Positions 40,305 through 49,492 of a stretch of DNA of 64,000 bases are shown here, piece after piece (position 1 is the first letter of the stretch; the number at the start of each line of letters is the position of its first letter). The DNA is from Photobacterium proteolyticum (lineage in GTDB: Bacteria; Pseudomonadota; Gammaproteobacteria; Enterobacterales; Vibrionaceae), in the NCBI RefSeq assembly GCF_001939735.1, contig NZ_MJIL01000084.1, forward strand, positions 1-64,000, written 5' to 3'. The notes under the pieces were generated by a model. It ran no database searches. It was given only the letters and a program-made list of their open reading frames with translations, and was not told the origin of the DNA. The translations under genes and the position numbers were made by a program.

Positions 40305-41647
40305 TGGCCGATCAAAACAAACTTCAACAGGCAATTGATCAGGTTCTGGAGCGAGCCAAAGCAGCCGGTGCCGAAGCCGACGTCATTGCCAACCGCAGCA
40401 ATAACTTTTCACTGAAAGCCAACGCCGGTGAGCTTGATGAATACAAGGTAACGTCAGGCCAGGTTATTGGCGTTCGTATCGTGAAAGACCAGCGTATTGC
40501 GACCTGTTATTCAGAGTCATTGGAGCCTGCCAGCCTGGATACCATGGTGGAACAGGCATTGCAAAACGCCCTGTACACCAAGCAGGACGAACACCAGACG
40601 ATCAGCTGTATCAACAGCCAGTTAACCACTGACGTTGCCGAAATCTATCAACAGGACGAAGCAACTGTTGATGACAAAATAGCCCTTGCCCTGTCACTGG
40701 AAAGCGGCGTTGTTTCCAAGCCTAACGCCAAAACCGCTCCTTACAACGGCTTCGGTGAGTCAGATAGCCAGGTCATTATTGCTAACACCCAGGGAACCTT
40801 GTGTCAGCACCAGGAGCGTTCGACCTATTGTTATGCCTATACCCTTTACGAACATAATGACAAGCAGTCAATGCACGGTGGCATGTCATCGGGCCGACGC
40901 TTTGACGAACTCGATCCTAACTATTGTATTAACCACGGCTACGAGACGGCCAAAGCGCTGTTAGATGGAACTCCCGTTACCACCGGCAACTACTCGGTGA
41001 TTTTTGATCTCAGCTGCCTGAGCAGCCTGTTTGGTGCATTTGGTATGTGCCTGTCGGGCCAGTCAGCAATGAAAGGCATCAACCCATGGCGCGAGGCCCT
41101 GCACCAACAGGTAGCCAGCCCATTGCTAACCGTGTCTGATATTGCATACATTAAGGGGGGCTCAGCTATCAAAGCCTTTGATAGCGAAGGTTATGCAACC
41201 AGAGATACTATCTTGATCGGCGAAGGCCAGCTACAGAGCCTGCTTCATAATAGCCACACAGCGAGCTTCTTCGGTATCGACAACACCGCAAATGCCTCGC
41301 GGTCGGCGAAAGGCGGACTGGGGGTATCATCCCGCCATACGGTAATTGCAGCCGGTACCAGTTCGGAAGCAGAAATCACTGCTGGCGAGTACCTGGAGCT
41401 GGTTGAACTTCAAGGTGTCCACTCAGGAGCCGATGCTGTCAGCGGTGACTTCTCGTTTGGTGCCAGCGGCTTCCTCTGCCGTGATGGCAAGCGTATTCAG
41501 CCAGTCCGTGGCATTACCGTCGCAGGCAATTTCTACCAGCTTCTGAAAGAAATTGATGCTGTCGGCAATACCCTAACCCACGACTACGAACGTGATTTCT
41601 TTGCCCCTCAAATTCGCTTTAACAAGCTAAGCATTGCTGGCAAATAA
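40304..41647 (+). CDS. PmbA/TldE-family partner protein
   Basis: 447 residues, equal to the usual PmbA length. Starts MADQNKLQQAIDQVL; has the PmbA pattern (FSLKANAGELDEYKV, SGRRFDELDP, SGDFSFGASGFL) and no HExxxH, as expected of the non-catalytic TldE half. The start is set at ATG 40304 by the one-base overlap with the preceding stop; a longer frame to 40217 lies inside the TldD gene. Confidence 0.88.
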   Translation: MADQNKLQQAIDQVLERAKAAGAEADVIANRSNNFSLKANAGELDEYKVTSGQVIGVRIVKDQRIATCYSESLEPASLDTMVEQALQNALYTKQDEHQTISCINSQLTTDVAEIYQQDEATVDDKIALALSLESGVVSKPNAKTAPYNGFGESDSQVIIANTQGTLCQHQERSTYCYAYTLYEHNDKQSMHGGMSSGRRFDELDPNYCINHGYETAKALLDGTPVTTGNYSVIFDLSCLSSLFGAFGMCLSGQSAMKGINPWREALHQQVASPLLTVSDIAYIKGGSAIKAFDSEGYATRDTILIGEGQLQSLLHNSHTASFFGIDNTANASRSAKGGLGVSSRHTVIAAGTSSEAEITAGEYLELVELQGVHSGADAVSGDFSFGASGFLCRDGKRIQPVRGITVAGNFYQLLKEIDAVGNTLTHDYERDFFAPQIRFNKLSIAGK

Positions 41648-41696
41648 AAGCCGATAATACTAGAAGCTGACGCGAATGCGTGGCGTCAAAAATACC

Positions 41697-41726
41697 AATG
41701 GCGAGCCTGAGCTCGCCATTCTTTTC
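41697..41726 (+). terminator. Terminator of the TldD/PmbA operon
   Basis: Ten-base stem AATGGCGAGC (41697-41706) and GCTCGCCATT (41711-41720), loop CTGA, then CTTTTC. Confidence 0.88.
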
Positions 41727-41740
41727 ATTATTCGTTATTG

Positions 41741-41989
41741 CTAACCAATCGCTTTGTCCGGATCAATCTGATAGTAAGTATTGACACTTGCACTTGCCAG
41801 TTCAGGCTCAAGGTACTCTCTTATACTCTCAATAGAATCCGCTTCCCACATGCATTGACATATTTGTTGCTGTTCACTGACCAAGGTTGAATGGAGCCGC
41901 ATCCCAGATGGCGGATGGGTTAATGCCCCGCTGGCTTTTTGCCAGAATAACTCAGGATCAGTGATTTCATGTTGAATCGCAATAAACAT
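41741..41989 (-). CDS. Small conserved protein, function unknown
   Basis: 82 residues beginning MFIAIQHEITDPELFWQKA and ending VNTYYQIDPDKAIG. The pattern (short strand, FW helix, CMWEADSIESIREYLE helix) suggests a dimeric alpha-beta-barrel fold, but I do not recognise a specific family. GGGAGCGGG before ATG 41989 decides the start over a longer frame from 42055. Confidence 0.6.
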   Translation of the reverse strand: MFIAIQHEITDPELFWQKASGALTHPPSGMRLHSTLVSEQQQICQCMWEADSIESIREYLEPELASASVNTYYQIDPDKAIG

Positions 41990-42058
41990 ATCCCGCTCCC
42001 TTAGTTCTATGCAAAGTATAGCGAGGAATAAGCAAAGTGGTTTAAACCAAATCATGAT

Positions 42059-43216
42059 TTAACGATAAGGTGTTGGATCAATATTCTCAGCATTTAGACT
42101 TAATCCACGCTCAATAACTAGCTCTTTATGTTTAGCCAGATTGACGACATCAACCTCGATATAGCGTTTATACCTCATCGAATAAAAGCACTTAATAATG
42201 GGTTGAAGTAGCGATGACTCATTGGACTCCCAGACAATACCGGCTCGCCCGTCTGAAAGTTCGACAAGAGAGCCAACCGGGTAGACACCAATATTCCAGA
42301 TAAACTTGTCTAACAAGTCACCATCTAATTGATGCGGCGTCATCGAACGGAGGATTTTAAACGCTGCAGCGGGGCTAAGAGGCTCTTTGTAACAACGGAC
42401 TGCGGTTAATGCATCATAGATATCGACAATTGCACTCATTCTCCCGACTAAAGAGATCTCATCGCCAGTCAAACCTTTGGGATAACCGCTACCATTAAGC
42501 TTTTCATGATGAAGCAGGCTAACCTGACGACTCATCTCTGACAACCCGGGTATACTGGCGATGATGGGCTCTGACAATGTTTGATGCTGCTTTATATGTT
42601 CAAACTCCTCATCCGTCAGCCGACCCGGTTTATGCAGAATATCATCATCAATTTGGGTTTTACCTACATCATGCAATAAACCGCCAATAGCTAGCTGTTT
42701 TAGGATATGTTTATTAAACCCTAAATATCGGCCAAAATTTACTAGCAAAAATGCGACATTTAATGAGTGTTCGAGTAAATAGGTATCTTTATTGCGTATT
42801 GCCGATACACATTGGATCGCATCCGGATTACTTAGAATAGAACAAACAATATTGTCTGATAGCTCCGCAACAGGGCGAACATCAATATTCTTCCCTTGAT
42901 ATAAATTATCTATCGTTTTGCTCAACAGATCCTTTGACTGTGTCACAATGGACTCCGCCCGTTTCAGCTCGACTTCAAAAGATGTGGTTTTTAATAGCTT
43001 TGTGTTGAACTGATTTATGCTAGGAATATAGTTTTTGAGATCCGATTGGTTAAAATCGACCCAAACGACTTTTATACCATTTGCTCTAATTTGAGATATT
43101 TGTTTCTCTGTATGGATTCTTCCCGGATGATTAACCCGAAGGCGTCCCTTGGCATTTTCTAGTTCTACGACAAAAAGACCTTGGCAAATATCTTCGACTT
43201 TAACTGCTTGTATCAT
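42059..43216 (-). CDS. HD-GYP cyclic-di-GMP phosphodiesterase
   Basis: 385 residues. N-terminal DUF3391-like region (MIQAVKVEDICQGLFVVEL), then HD-GYP with HSLNVAF, LLHDVGKTQI (near 183) and HHEKLNGSGYPKGL (near 244); metal-binding residues are intact. It should degrade c-di-GMP to GMP in the cytoplasm. GGGGGA before ATG 43216 decides the start. 117 bases after the CZB chemoreceptor gene. Confidence 0.92.
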   Translation of the reverse strand: MIQAVKVEDICQGLFVVELENAKGRLRVNHPGRIHTEKQISQIRANGIKVVWVDFNQSDLKNYIPSINQFNTKLLKTTSFEVELKRAESIVTQSKDLLSKTIDNLYQGKNIDVRPVAELSDNIVCSILSNPDAIQCVSAIRNKDTYLLEHSLNVAFLLVNFGRYLGFNKHILKQLAIGGLLHDVGKTQIDDDILHKPGRLTDEEFEHIKQHQTLSEPIIASIPGLSEMSRQVSLLHHEKLNGSGYPKGLTGDEISLVGRMSAIVDIYDALTAVRCYKEPLSPAAAFKILRSMTPHQLDGDLLDKFIWNIGVYPVGSLVELSDGRAGIVWESNESSLLQPIIKCFYSMRYKRYIEVDVVNLAKHKELVIERGLSLNAENIDPTPYR

Positions 43217-43332
43217 TATTCCCCCATCCCTGAGTGGTCTTATATAATTAATACATAACAAAGTATGGATTGATGTTACTTTCATTAAAAAACAAGAATT
43301 TATAGTTGAGTTGCTTTCCACTCAACATTTCA

Positions 43333-44424
43333 TTAAGTGAACTCTATTTTGTTTTTATTCGCTTCTTTACTCATTTTTTCTAAATAATCAATAACCAAAC
43401 TTCCCGCCTCTTCCATTTTGGCCAATAAAGTAAAAGCATCATCGATTTTCTCATTCTTGAACGCCTCTATCGCTTTAGCACCAAAATAATGGGTATCAAT
43501 ATGAGGCTTTTCCAATAACTTATAGCTTGATAGGTGAGAGAAGAATGCTTTACCGTTACCTTTATAATACCACTGACCAAGTCTGCAGTGGCAATGGTCA
43601 ACCAATTGGTTAGCATCTAAACGTGTCTCGCGAATACGCTTGTAAATGTCTATTTTCCATGAGACATGATCTAACTTAACCAAATGAATGAAGAGCTGAA
43701 TGTAACTGTCTCTCACCACCTTATGGAGTGTGTTTGCGTTACCGACAAATTGGGAAACCATGTCTACAAGTGTATTAAGCTTTTCCCCTAACAGGGAAAA
43801 ATCATTCATCACATCGTTTACACCTTGTTGACAAGATGATGTATTTACACCAACATCTTTGATATGCTGTGCTGAATTGCGAGCTGTCTGCGCGAGTACC
43901 CTCACTTCATCCGCCACCACGGCAAAGCCACGTCCGTAGTCCCCCGCACGAGCTGATTCAATAGCAGCATTTAGCGCAAGCAAATTTGTCTGCTCTGAAA
44001 TACTGTCTATCGAAACAATATATTTTGTGATTTCATCGGCATTTAACGTAAGCAGATCAACCTGATCTCCCACTCCGTTAACACGATCTTTTGTTGCAAG
44101 TAACGTAGCCTGGAAGCTTCTTAATAATTCAATACCATCCCGGGTTTCTTTCTCGTATGAATCTAAGAAAAATTTCGTGTTCTCCACAGACTCTGATATA
44201 TTCTTCCTTATAACCTCAAGCGGATGCGCGGTATCTAACACCCTAGAGAATAACCCCTCATAGTAATATCTTTTTTTTATTTCATTGGTGACATCACTTT
44301 TTAAGGCATCAATCTTATGCTTAAGTTCATCACGCTGGTTATTGCATCGATCGAGTTCACTTTTTAGAGTCTCTATCTGAAACTCATAATTCCTAACATC
44401 ACTGTCAAACAGAACTGAAAACAT
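43333..44424 (-). CDS. Soluble methyl-accepting chemotaxis-like protein with C-terminal CZB zinc domain
   Basis: 363 residues with no membrane helix. An N-terminal coiled coil (1-60), the receptor signalling hairpin [20 protein letters not shown] (about 142-161) and a C-terminal CZB domain with [18 protein letters not shown] and DTHYFG, the 3His/1Cys zinc site. CZB domains sense zinc or hypochlorous acid and also occur in the diguanylate cyclase DgcZ. Lying beside HD-GYP and GGDEF genes, it may feed c-di-GMP control or motility; inference. Confidence 0.9.
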   Translation of the reverse strand: MFSVLFDSDVRNYEFQIETLKSELDRCNNQRDELKHKIDALKSDVTNEIKKRYYYEGLFSRVLDTAHPLEVIRKNISESVENTKFFLDSYEKETRDGIELLRSFQATLLATKDRVNGVGDQVDLLTLNADEITKYIVSIDSISEQTNLLALNAAIESARAGDYGRGFAVVADEVRVLAQTARNSAQHIKDVGVNTSSCQQGVNDVMNDFSLLGEKLNTLVDMVSQFVGNANTLHKVVRDSYIQLFIHLVKLDHVSWKIDIYKRIRETRLDANQLVDHCHCRLGQWYYKGNGKAFFSHLSSYKLLEKPHIDTHYFGAKAIEAFKNEKIDDAFTLLAKMEEAGSLVIDYLEKMSKEANKNKIEFT

Positions 44425-44725
44425 GAATAGTCATCCTTATAATAATTCGTTACAGTTTTAGCAGCCAAAACAAAACAAATTATTAATATTAAAGATAGCA
44501 ATAAACTGCCTGCACAATATAACAGCAAGCTAGTTATTATCATTCAATAATTTGAATCATTGTTCTACTAAAGCTATTGATAACAATAGCAAAACATATC
44601 TATAATATATACTTATATTATAGATATGCCGACATTCTTTCGTTTTTTGTACATTATTATCGAATTCTAATATCTTGTTGTCATTATTTCCATAATTAGT
44701 ATTTACAAAATAAAATATCATACAA
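44425..44725. other. AT-rich gap between the AraC and MCP genes
   Basis: 301 bases, very AT-rich. It holds the promoter of the MCP gene and the long palindrome at 44595-44628. No gene seen. Confidence 0.5.
44595..44628 (-). terminator. AT-rich 15-bp-stem hairpin, likely terminator of the AraC gene
   Basis: Perfect arms CATATCTATAATATA (44595-44609) and TATATTATAGATATG (44614-44628), four-base loop. On the minus strand TTTT follows. It lies about 100 bases after the AraC stop. The low GC of the stem leaves doubt. Confidence 0.5.
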
Positions 44726-45673
44726 TTACTCAGTCTTATTTCTCTTTAATGTATCTTTAGGATATTCATGGAACAGCTCGAAATACTCACCACTAAACCG
44801 CCCTGGGTTTTCGATATTCAATTTATTCAGAGTCTGTCCGACAGACGAACTACCAAACTTCCTTTCAAACTCAAACCGAGCAAAATTCAACCTCGCCATC
44901 AATAAATATTGCTTTGGCGAAATAGACAGAACCTTCTTAAAAGCATATTCTAGCGTTCTCGTACTACAAAAACAGTTTCTTGCGAGATCACCTACTTCAA
45001 GTTTTGATTTGATATTTAGGTTGATATAAGCAAAGGCACGCAGAATGATGACAAACCGCTTATCATAAACCAAACTCGACTCTGTATAAATATCAGACTT
45101 ATTAAGCAATAACTTGACATTTTTAAATATATAATCCTGAACTAGAAGGCTCATTTCAGGTGAAATAAAAATATTATACCTCAATGAATATTCAATGATG
45201 TTAATAACTCTTTTTGAAATCAGCTGGATTTTTGGCAATATTACTTTTCTATTTCTAATTTCACTCGATAACTTAATTATATGGCTAACTTCTTCTTCCC
45301 CTAGCACATCTACCAAGTATCTTTTCTTGATCAATAGGACAAAGACTTCGACACCGGGAGGTAAAACAGAAACAATTTCCTCGTTCGGTGCCACAATAAA
45401 AACATCATCATAGCCTAGCTTTACTCCATTTACAGTGATAGCATCATCTCTATTAAAGAAAGCTATATATAGATAATCACTAGTACATACGCCATGGTAA
45501 AGCACTTTATTATTGGTTATTTCCTTTGATGCTTCTAATTTCGGAAAGCTCAATACATACCTTGATGCTTTAAACTCTCCTCTAGATAGCTGGCATACAA
45601 CCTGATTTAATGGATCACATGAAAGGCTATATTGTTCTATTGAGTCATAAGTTAAATGCCGTATTTTTACCAT
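44726..45673 (-). CDS. AraC-family transcriptional regulator
   Basis: 315 residues. The N-terminal half has no recognised ligand domain; the C-terminal two-helix-turn-helix unit (about 215-310) carries LEVGDLARNCFCSTRTLEYAFKK, in parts, and SPKQYLLMARLNFAR, the EutR-like type. The gene is AT-rich with many rare-type codons, which suggests acquisition. ATG 45673 follows TTGGAG; the in-frame TTG 45682 is part of that site. Targets unknown; neighbours are c-di-GMP genes. Confidence 0.82.
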   Translation of the reverse strand: MVKIRHLTYDSIEQYSLSCDPLNQVVCQLSRGEFKASRYVLSFPKLEASKEITNNKVLYHGVCTSDYLYIAFFNRDDAITVNGVKLGYDDVFIVAPNEEIVSVLPPGVEVFVLLIKKRYLVDVLGEEEVSHIIKLSSEIRNRKVILPKIQLISKRVINIIEYSLRYNIFISPEMSLLVQDYIFKNVKLLLNKSDIYTESSLVYDKRFVIILRAFAYINLNIKSKLEVGDLARNCFCSTRTLEYAFKKVLSISPKQYLLMARLNFARFEFERKFGSSSVGQTLNKLNIENPGRFSGEYFELFHEYPKDTLKRNKTE

Positions 45674-45724
45674 ATACTCCAAGTTCTTCTATTGTCTTAT
45701 AAAAGTAATTGGTAATTGTATTAA

Positions 45725-46855
45725 TCACTTCTCTTCCAAATGATAGTAAATAGATGTCCCATTAGTTTTTTTTGCTTGGTACATAGCTTTGTCTACTAAC
45801 TTTATACCCATATCCAGATCCAAGTTATTCATATCAAAAACACCAACGCCTATACTTGCGTTAACATTAAGCAAGAACTCTCTTGTTTTTACTCTTTCAG
45901 AAAATACATTTCTTATCTTATTTGTCATTGAGCTTATTACTGAGCTTTTTAGTCCTGTAAATACCATAACAAATTCATCACCACCAAATCTTGCTATACA
46001 ATCATCATCTCTTATGCAGTTTTTTAGTCGATGTGCGACAGTCACAAGAACTTCATCACCAACTGAATGTCCTAAAGTATCATTAAGCTTTTTAAAGTGG
46101 TCAATATCGATATAGAATATAACAACAACCCCGTCAATACTTACATTGTCATCTAATATTTTAGTCAATTTATCTTTGAATATTCGTCTATTCGGTAACT
46201 TGGTCAGAGGATCAATGTTCGCTTCTATCCACAGTTTTTCTTTATCTAACTCACGCACTCTTAAATCTCTCACAATGGCGACAAAACAATCAGAACCATT
46301 GTAATGACCAATAGAGATATTAATTTCAACAGGAATCGAAGATTTATCTTTTTTCAAATGTGTCGATTCTATTGTGATACTTTTTCTTCTCTCAACCAAC
46401 TCGGCAATTTCATTCCATCGCCCTATTACTCCATTTGTACAGTCAATCTGAGAAAACCTCATCCTCAACATTTCATTATAGGTATATTGCAATCGGCTAA
46501 ATGCATTCCGGTTGCACCCAATAATTTTCATTGAAACTGGGTTGATTATATATATGGCATCATCAGTATTAAATAATAAGGATCGAAATGTAGTGTCATC
46601 ATTTTTAAACATAGATAAAAATGAACTTGCTAATTTTTTTGTTATTTTTTTCACATGCTGATTTACACCAAATTTTTCAGAACTGCGGTAGCTACTTACG
46701 TTTCTTGCAAAGAGGAAGTTCACATATACAGCGATAGCGAAGATAAGCCTGATAATGTCCATCGGAAGCTTATATGCAACAGCATGCTTTGCTTTTTTCT
46801 CATAAAATAATCCGTCATTACCATTTTCCCAGAGAAAAAGCTTACTGACTTTCAT
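45725..46855 (-). CDS. PAS-GGDEF diguanylate cyclase
   Basis: 376 residues. One membrane helix (IIRLIFAIAVYVNFLFA, about 33-50), a PAS domain (about 85-205: DAIYIINPVSMKIIGCN, VAIVRDLRVRELD) and a GGDEF domain with FGGDEF intact (about 289-294) and an RDDD inhibitory site five residues before it. It should make c-di-GMP from GTP and be product-inhibited. Very AT-rich, like the AraC gene next to it. Confidence 0.92.
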   Translation of the reverse strand: MKVSKLFLWENGNDGLFYEKKAKHAVAYKLPMDIIRLIFAIAVYVNFLFARNVSSYRSSEKFGVNQHVKKITKKLASSFLSMFKNDDTTFRSLLFNTDDAIYIINPVSMKIIGCNRNAFSRLQYTYNEMLRMRFSQIDCTNGVIGRWNEIAELVERRKSITIESTHLKKDKSSIPVEINISIGHYNGSDCFVAIVRDLRVRELDKEKLWIEANIDPLTKLPNRRIFKDKLTKILDDNVSIDGVVVIFYIDIDHFKKLNDTLGHSVGDEVLVTVAHRLKNCIRDDDCIARFGGDEFVMVFTGLKSSVISSMTNKIRNVFSERVKTREFLLNVNASIGVGVFDMNNLDLDMGIKLVDKAMYQAKKTNGTSIYYHLEEK

Positions 46856-47395
46856 ATTAAAAATCTCCTCTCGCTATTTGTACTTTTACTAAATTATCAT
46901 TTTTACCCCATAAAAATTTCTCTATCTCACTTATCTGTCTATATCAGACAGATTATTCATCATACATATTTAATTGGAAAATCGGTATTACCTTAAAGAC
47001 CTCTCTTATATATGTATGATAAATTTTATGTAAGATTATTAATATGCCTTTTCAGTTTATTGATAAATATAACTGCTAAAGTTAGGTTTATAAACAGAAC
47101 AGACGACAAATTGCGTATATTGTACATTTCACAATATGCAATTTATTTTATCTTTTAATGTTAGTGTGTTGCGGACGTGTCGATAATGAGCACGTAGTTT
47201 TGAAAGGACGGGCAGGTAAGCTGTTTTTCCAACGTTATCGATAGCAAACTAACGCTAGGCGATAACAAATTTCCACCTGTTATCAAATACTCTCATTGCA
47301 TAGTTCATCAAGGAAAACCCTAACAATTGTATGCATGTAATGCATATTAAAGAGAAAGCCTTCATGAGGCTTTCTCTTTAATTCTGAAAAAAGCG
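46856..47395. other. 540-base AT-rich intergenic region with several palindromes
   Basis: No gene seen. Structures: ATCTGTCT-ATATC-AGACAGAT (46933-46953), an imperfect repeat ATTGC..TATTGT/ACAATATGCAAT (47110-47142), a hairpin GTTATCG/CGATAAC (47234-47240, 47260-47266) and a terminator (47347-47381). The first could be an operator of the diguanylate cyclase gene. Confidence 0.5.
47347..47381 (-). terminator. Terminator of the 49.5-47.4 kb secreted-protein operon
   Basis: Fourteen-base perfect stem TTAAAGAGAAAGCC (47347-47360) and GGCTTTCTCTTTAA (47368-47381) with a seven-base loop, 15 bases after the minus-strand stop at 47396. Confidence 0.82.
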
Positions 47396-48223
47396 TTACT
47401 TTTCAAGAATTATCGGGATGCTAATCCACTGTTTCTGAGCTGCACTTTCAGCTGCAAGCGATGGCTGATCAAACAACCCTGATAGTCTATTACCCGCAAC
47501 ATCTTCTAAGATGGGATCAATAAATAACTGATACTGTTTTTTGTCCCACGCTATATCCGGATAAAATAGCCACATTTTTTCGTGTTCTGAAAGCTCAATA
47601 CTCCCTGCAACAGTTTGCCCCTTCTTATCTTTCACTCTGATACGATATGCCAGCGAAACATGATCCATCTTGCCATTAAGCTCAATAGCCAACGCTTCGC
47701 TTGAGCCCATATTAGGGTTATGAATAATCCACTTATCCACATCAGGCACTTCATAATCAGCTTCAACGGCTTTAAAAGGCTTCCGGTATTCCTGTTCTAA
47801 TTGACAACCTTCAGTGTCTACCGCTGTAGTATTGATAACCAACTGATAGTCTTCACCGGGTATCAGAGCCCGTCCCATCGCATTATGAGCAACCAGACCT
47901 GTTTTCACTCGACCCGGGTCAAACAGTAATGTCAGGCGTGAACTGTCTATACTCCAGAGTGAAAATTTGTTATCCAAAAACACACCTTGCAGCCTTTTTC
48001 CCTCCTTATCTTCTAAATAGACTGAAGATAAAATATCCTCACGCTGCATTGGCTTAGAGAAATACACATAAAACCGAAGCAGGTTCTCAGGAAGCCTATC
48101 AGCCGTCGGATAGACTGCTGATACATGTGCTTTCTCTGCTGCTGGCTCGCAGGTTGAAGCAATAGCCGTAGATGAACAAATACTTAGCCCAATAGCCAGA
48201 CTAAACAGATAAGCTACTCTCAT
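47396..48223 (-). CDS. Secreted protein with Ig-like (Big_5-type) domains, function unknown
   Basis: 275 residues with a signal peptide (cleavage likely after AIAS). The mature part begins with two Cys-linked Ig-like modules: VSAVYPTADRLPENLLRFYVYFSKPM is cut here as VYPTADRLPENLLRFYVYF, the bacterial Big_5 pattern, followed by LFIDPILEDVAGNRL. No catalytic motif. Cotranscribed after the 416-frame secreted protein (11 bases apart). GGAGGGG precedes the start. Possibly a copper/metal or surface-associated periplasmic partner; no firm function. Confidence 0.7.
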   Translation of the reverse strand: MRVAYLFSLAIGLSICSSTAIASTCEPAAEKAHVSAVYPTADRLPENLLRFYVYFSKPMQREDILSSVYLEDKEGKRLQGVFLDNKFSLWSIDSSRLTLLFDPGRVKTGLVAHNAMGRALIPGEDYQLVINTTAVDTEGCQLEQEYRKPFKAVEADYEVPDVDKWIIHNPNMGSSEALAIELNGKMDHVSLAYRIRVKDKKGQTVAGSIELSEHEKMWLFYPDIAWDKKQYQLFIDPILEDVAGNRLSGLFDQPSLAAESAAQKQWISIPIILEK

Positions 48224-48234
48224 ATTCCCCTCCT

Positions 48235-49479
48235 TTAACGAGCCAGGTCGCTATATCCTGCATCGGTTTTCAATAGGTTCTGAAAGTTCCGGAACATTTC
48301 CTGCTCAGGAATATATTTATAGTTGGAGAAGTTATACTCACTGATAAAGTCATTCAGACGGAAGTATGCCCCTTTGCGGAACGAAACCAAGTCCATGTCA
48401 CCCGTCACCAGATTTCTTTTTAATGTGGCGATGAACTGTTCATCCTGATCAGCAGCCTGAAGCACACCCGCCAGCGGTACCGGGCGCGTGGCGACACCGG
48501 CTTTAGCCCACATCTCAGGCGTAGAGAGACCTTGCTGCTTATTAGCATTTGCGATATCTGCTACACGTATTAAATCAGCGCTGCGCTCTTTATGTAATAC
48601 CAGCACATAATCTTCCATCTTCTGTTGTTCATTCTGAGCTGTAAAATGAACGACATCCAACGGCGTATTGCCATAGCCCAGCTCTGCAATAGTTTTGCCT
48701 TTTACGTGAGCACCATCGTTAAGTTTGCTTGTCGGTATCGTCACTAATGGAGTACAGGTATAAGCAGCGACAACAGTTTCTTCTCCATCCAAATCCAATA
48801 CTGTCATCGCCCGAATCGGTGCTCTTGTCTCAGTCTGGTTATGGACGGTGTGATAAATCTCAACATGTGAAGTGGTCGAAGATTTATCAAAAGGGTATGG
48901 AATCTTTCGCAACGTAGAAGAAAACTCACCCGTGGACAAGCTGGATACGTAGAGTGAACCATTCACATAATCCAGATCGGTTATTCCTAATGTTGATGCA
49001 GGAATATCACGCCAGAACTTCACACCGTCGTTTGCCGTTTTGGTCAATTTCTTTACCGTATTCGGCAGTGACTTCAAATCTACTTTGGTGATTACTCCAG
49101 CCTGGTTGACACGAATAATAACAGGCGTCCGCTTTCCCTTTTGTTGAATCGACAAAGAAATATAGGCTTCTTTACTGACCGGATGAATCGCAATGTCATG
49201 ATAGTTCAGTAAATGGCTATCCACTCCCAGCAACTTGGCGATTTGAGTGCCAGCCCCCTCAAGGTTATAACTCATTGACGTTTTCGCCGATTTTACATCT
49301 GGCAAGGTATAGGCAAATATCTGCCCGCCGTCAGAGTCGGCCACAAACAATGTGTTGTTCTCTGCAAACTCAAGAATGCTTGCTGATACAGGCTGAGCCC
49401 CGGCAATGGCTGTCTGGCTGGCAGTACCCAAAGAGAGTGCTGCTATCACGTTGAGTGCAAGTACATTTAACTTCTTCAT
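48235..49479 (-). CDS. Secreted beta-propeller-like protein, function unknown
   Basis: 414 residues. A signal peptide (MKKLNVLALNVIAALSLG, cleavage after AIA) is followed by repeated four-strand units such as NNTLFVADSDGGQIFAYTL, HDIAIHPVSKEAYISLS, LGITDLDYVNGSLYVSSL and MEDYVLVLHKERSADLIRV, as in YncE-type propellers. No enzymatic motif. ATG 49479 follows GAGGTGACT. Middle gene of pirin/propeller/Ig-like unit. Confidence 0.7.
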   Translation of the reverse strand: MKKLNVLALNVIAALSLGTASQTAIAGAQPVSASILEFAENNTLFVADSDGGQIFAYTLPDVKSAKTSMSYNLEGAGTQIAKLLGVDSHLLNYHDIAIHPVSKEAYISLSIQQKGKRTPVIIRVNQAGVITKVDLKSLPNTVKKLTKTANDGVKFWRDIPASTLGITDLDYVNGSLYVSSLSTGEFSSTLRKIPYPFDKSSTTSHVEIYHTVHNQTETRAPIRAMTVLDLDGEETVVAAYTCTPLVTIPTSKLNDGAHVKGKTIAELGYGNTPLDVVHFTAQNEQQKMEDYVLVLHKERSADLIRVADIANANKQQGLSTPEMWAKAGVATRPVPLAGVLQAADQDEQFIATLKRNLVTGDMDLVSFRKGAYFRLNDFISEYNFSNYKYIPEQEMFRNFQNLLKTDAGYSDLAR

Positions 49480-49492
49480 AGTCACCTCTTCT

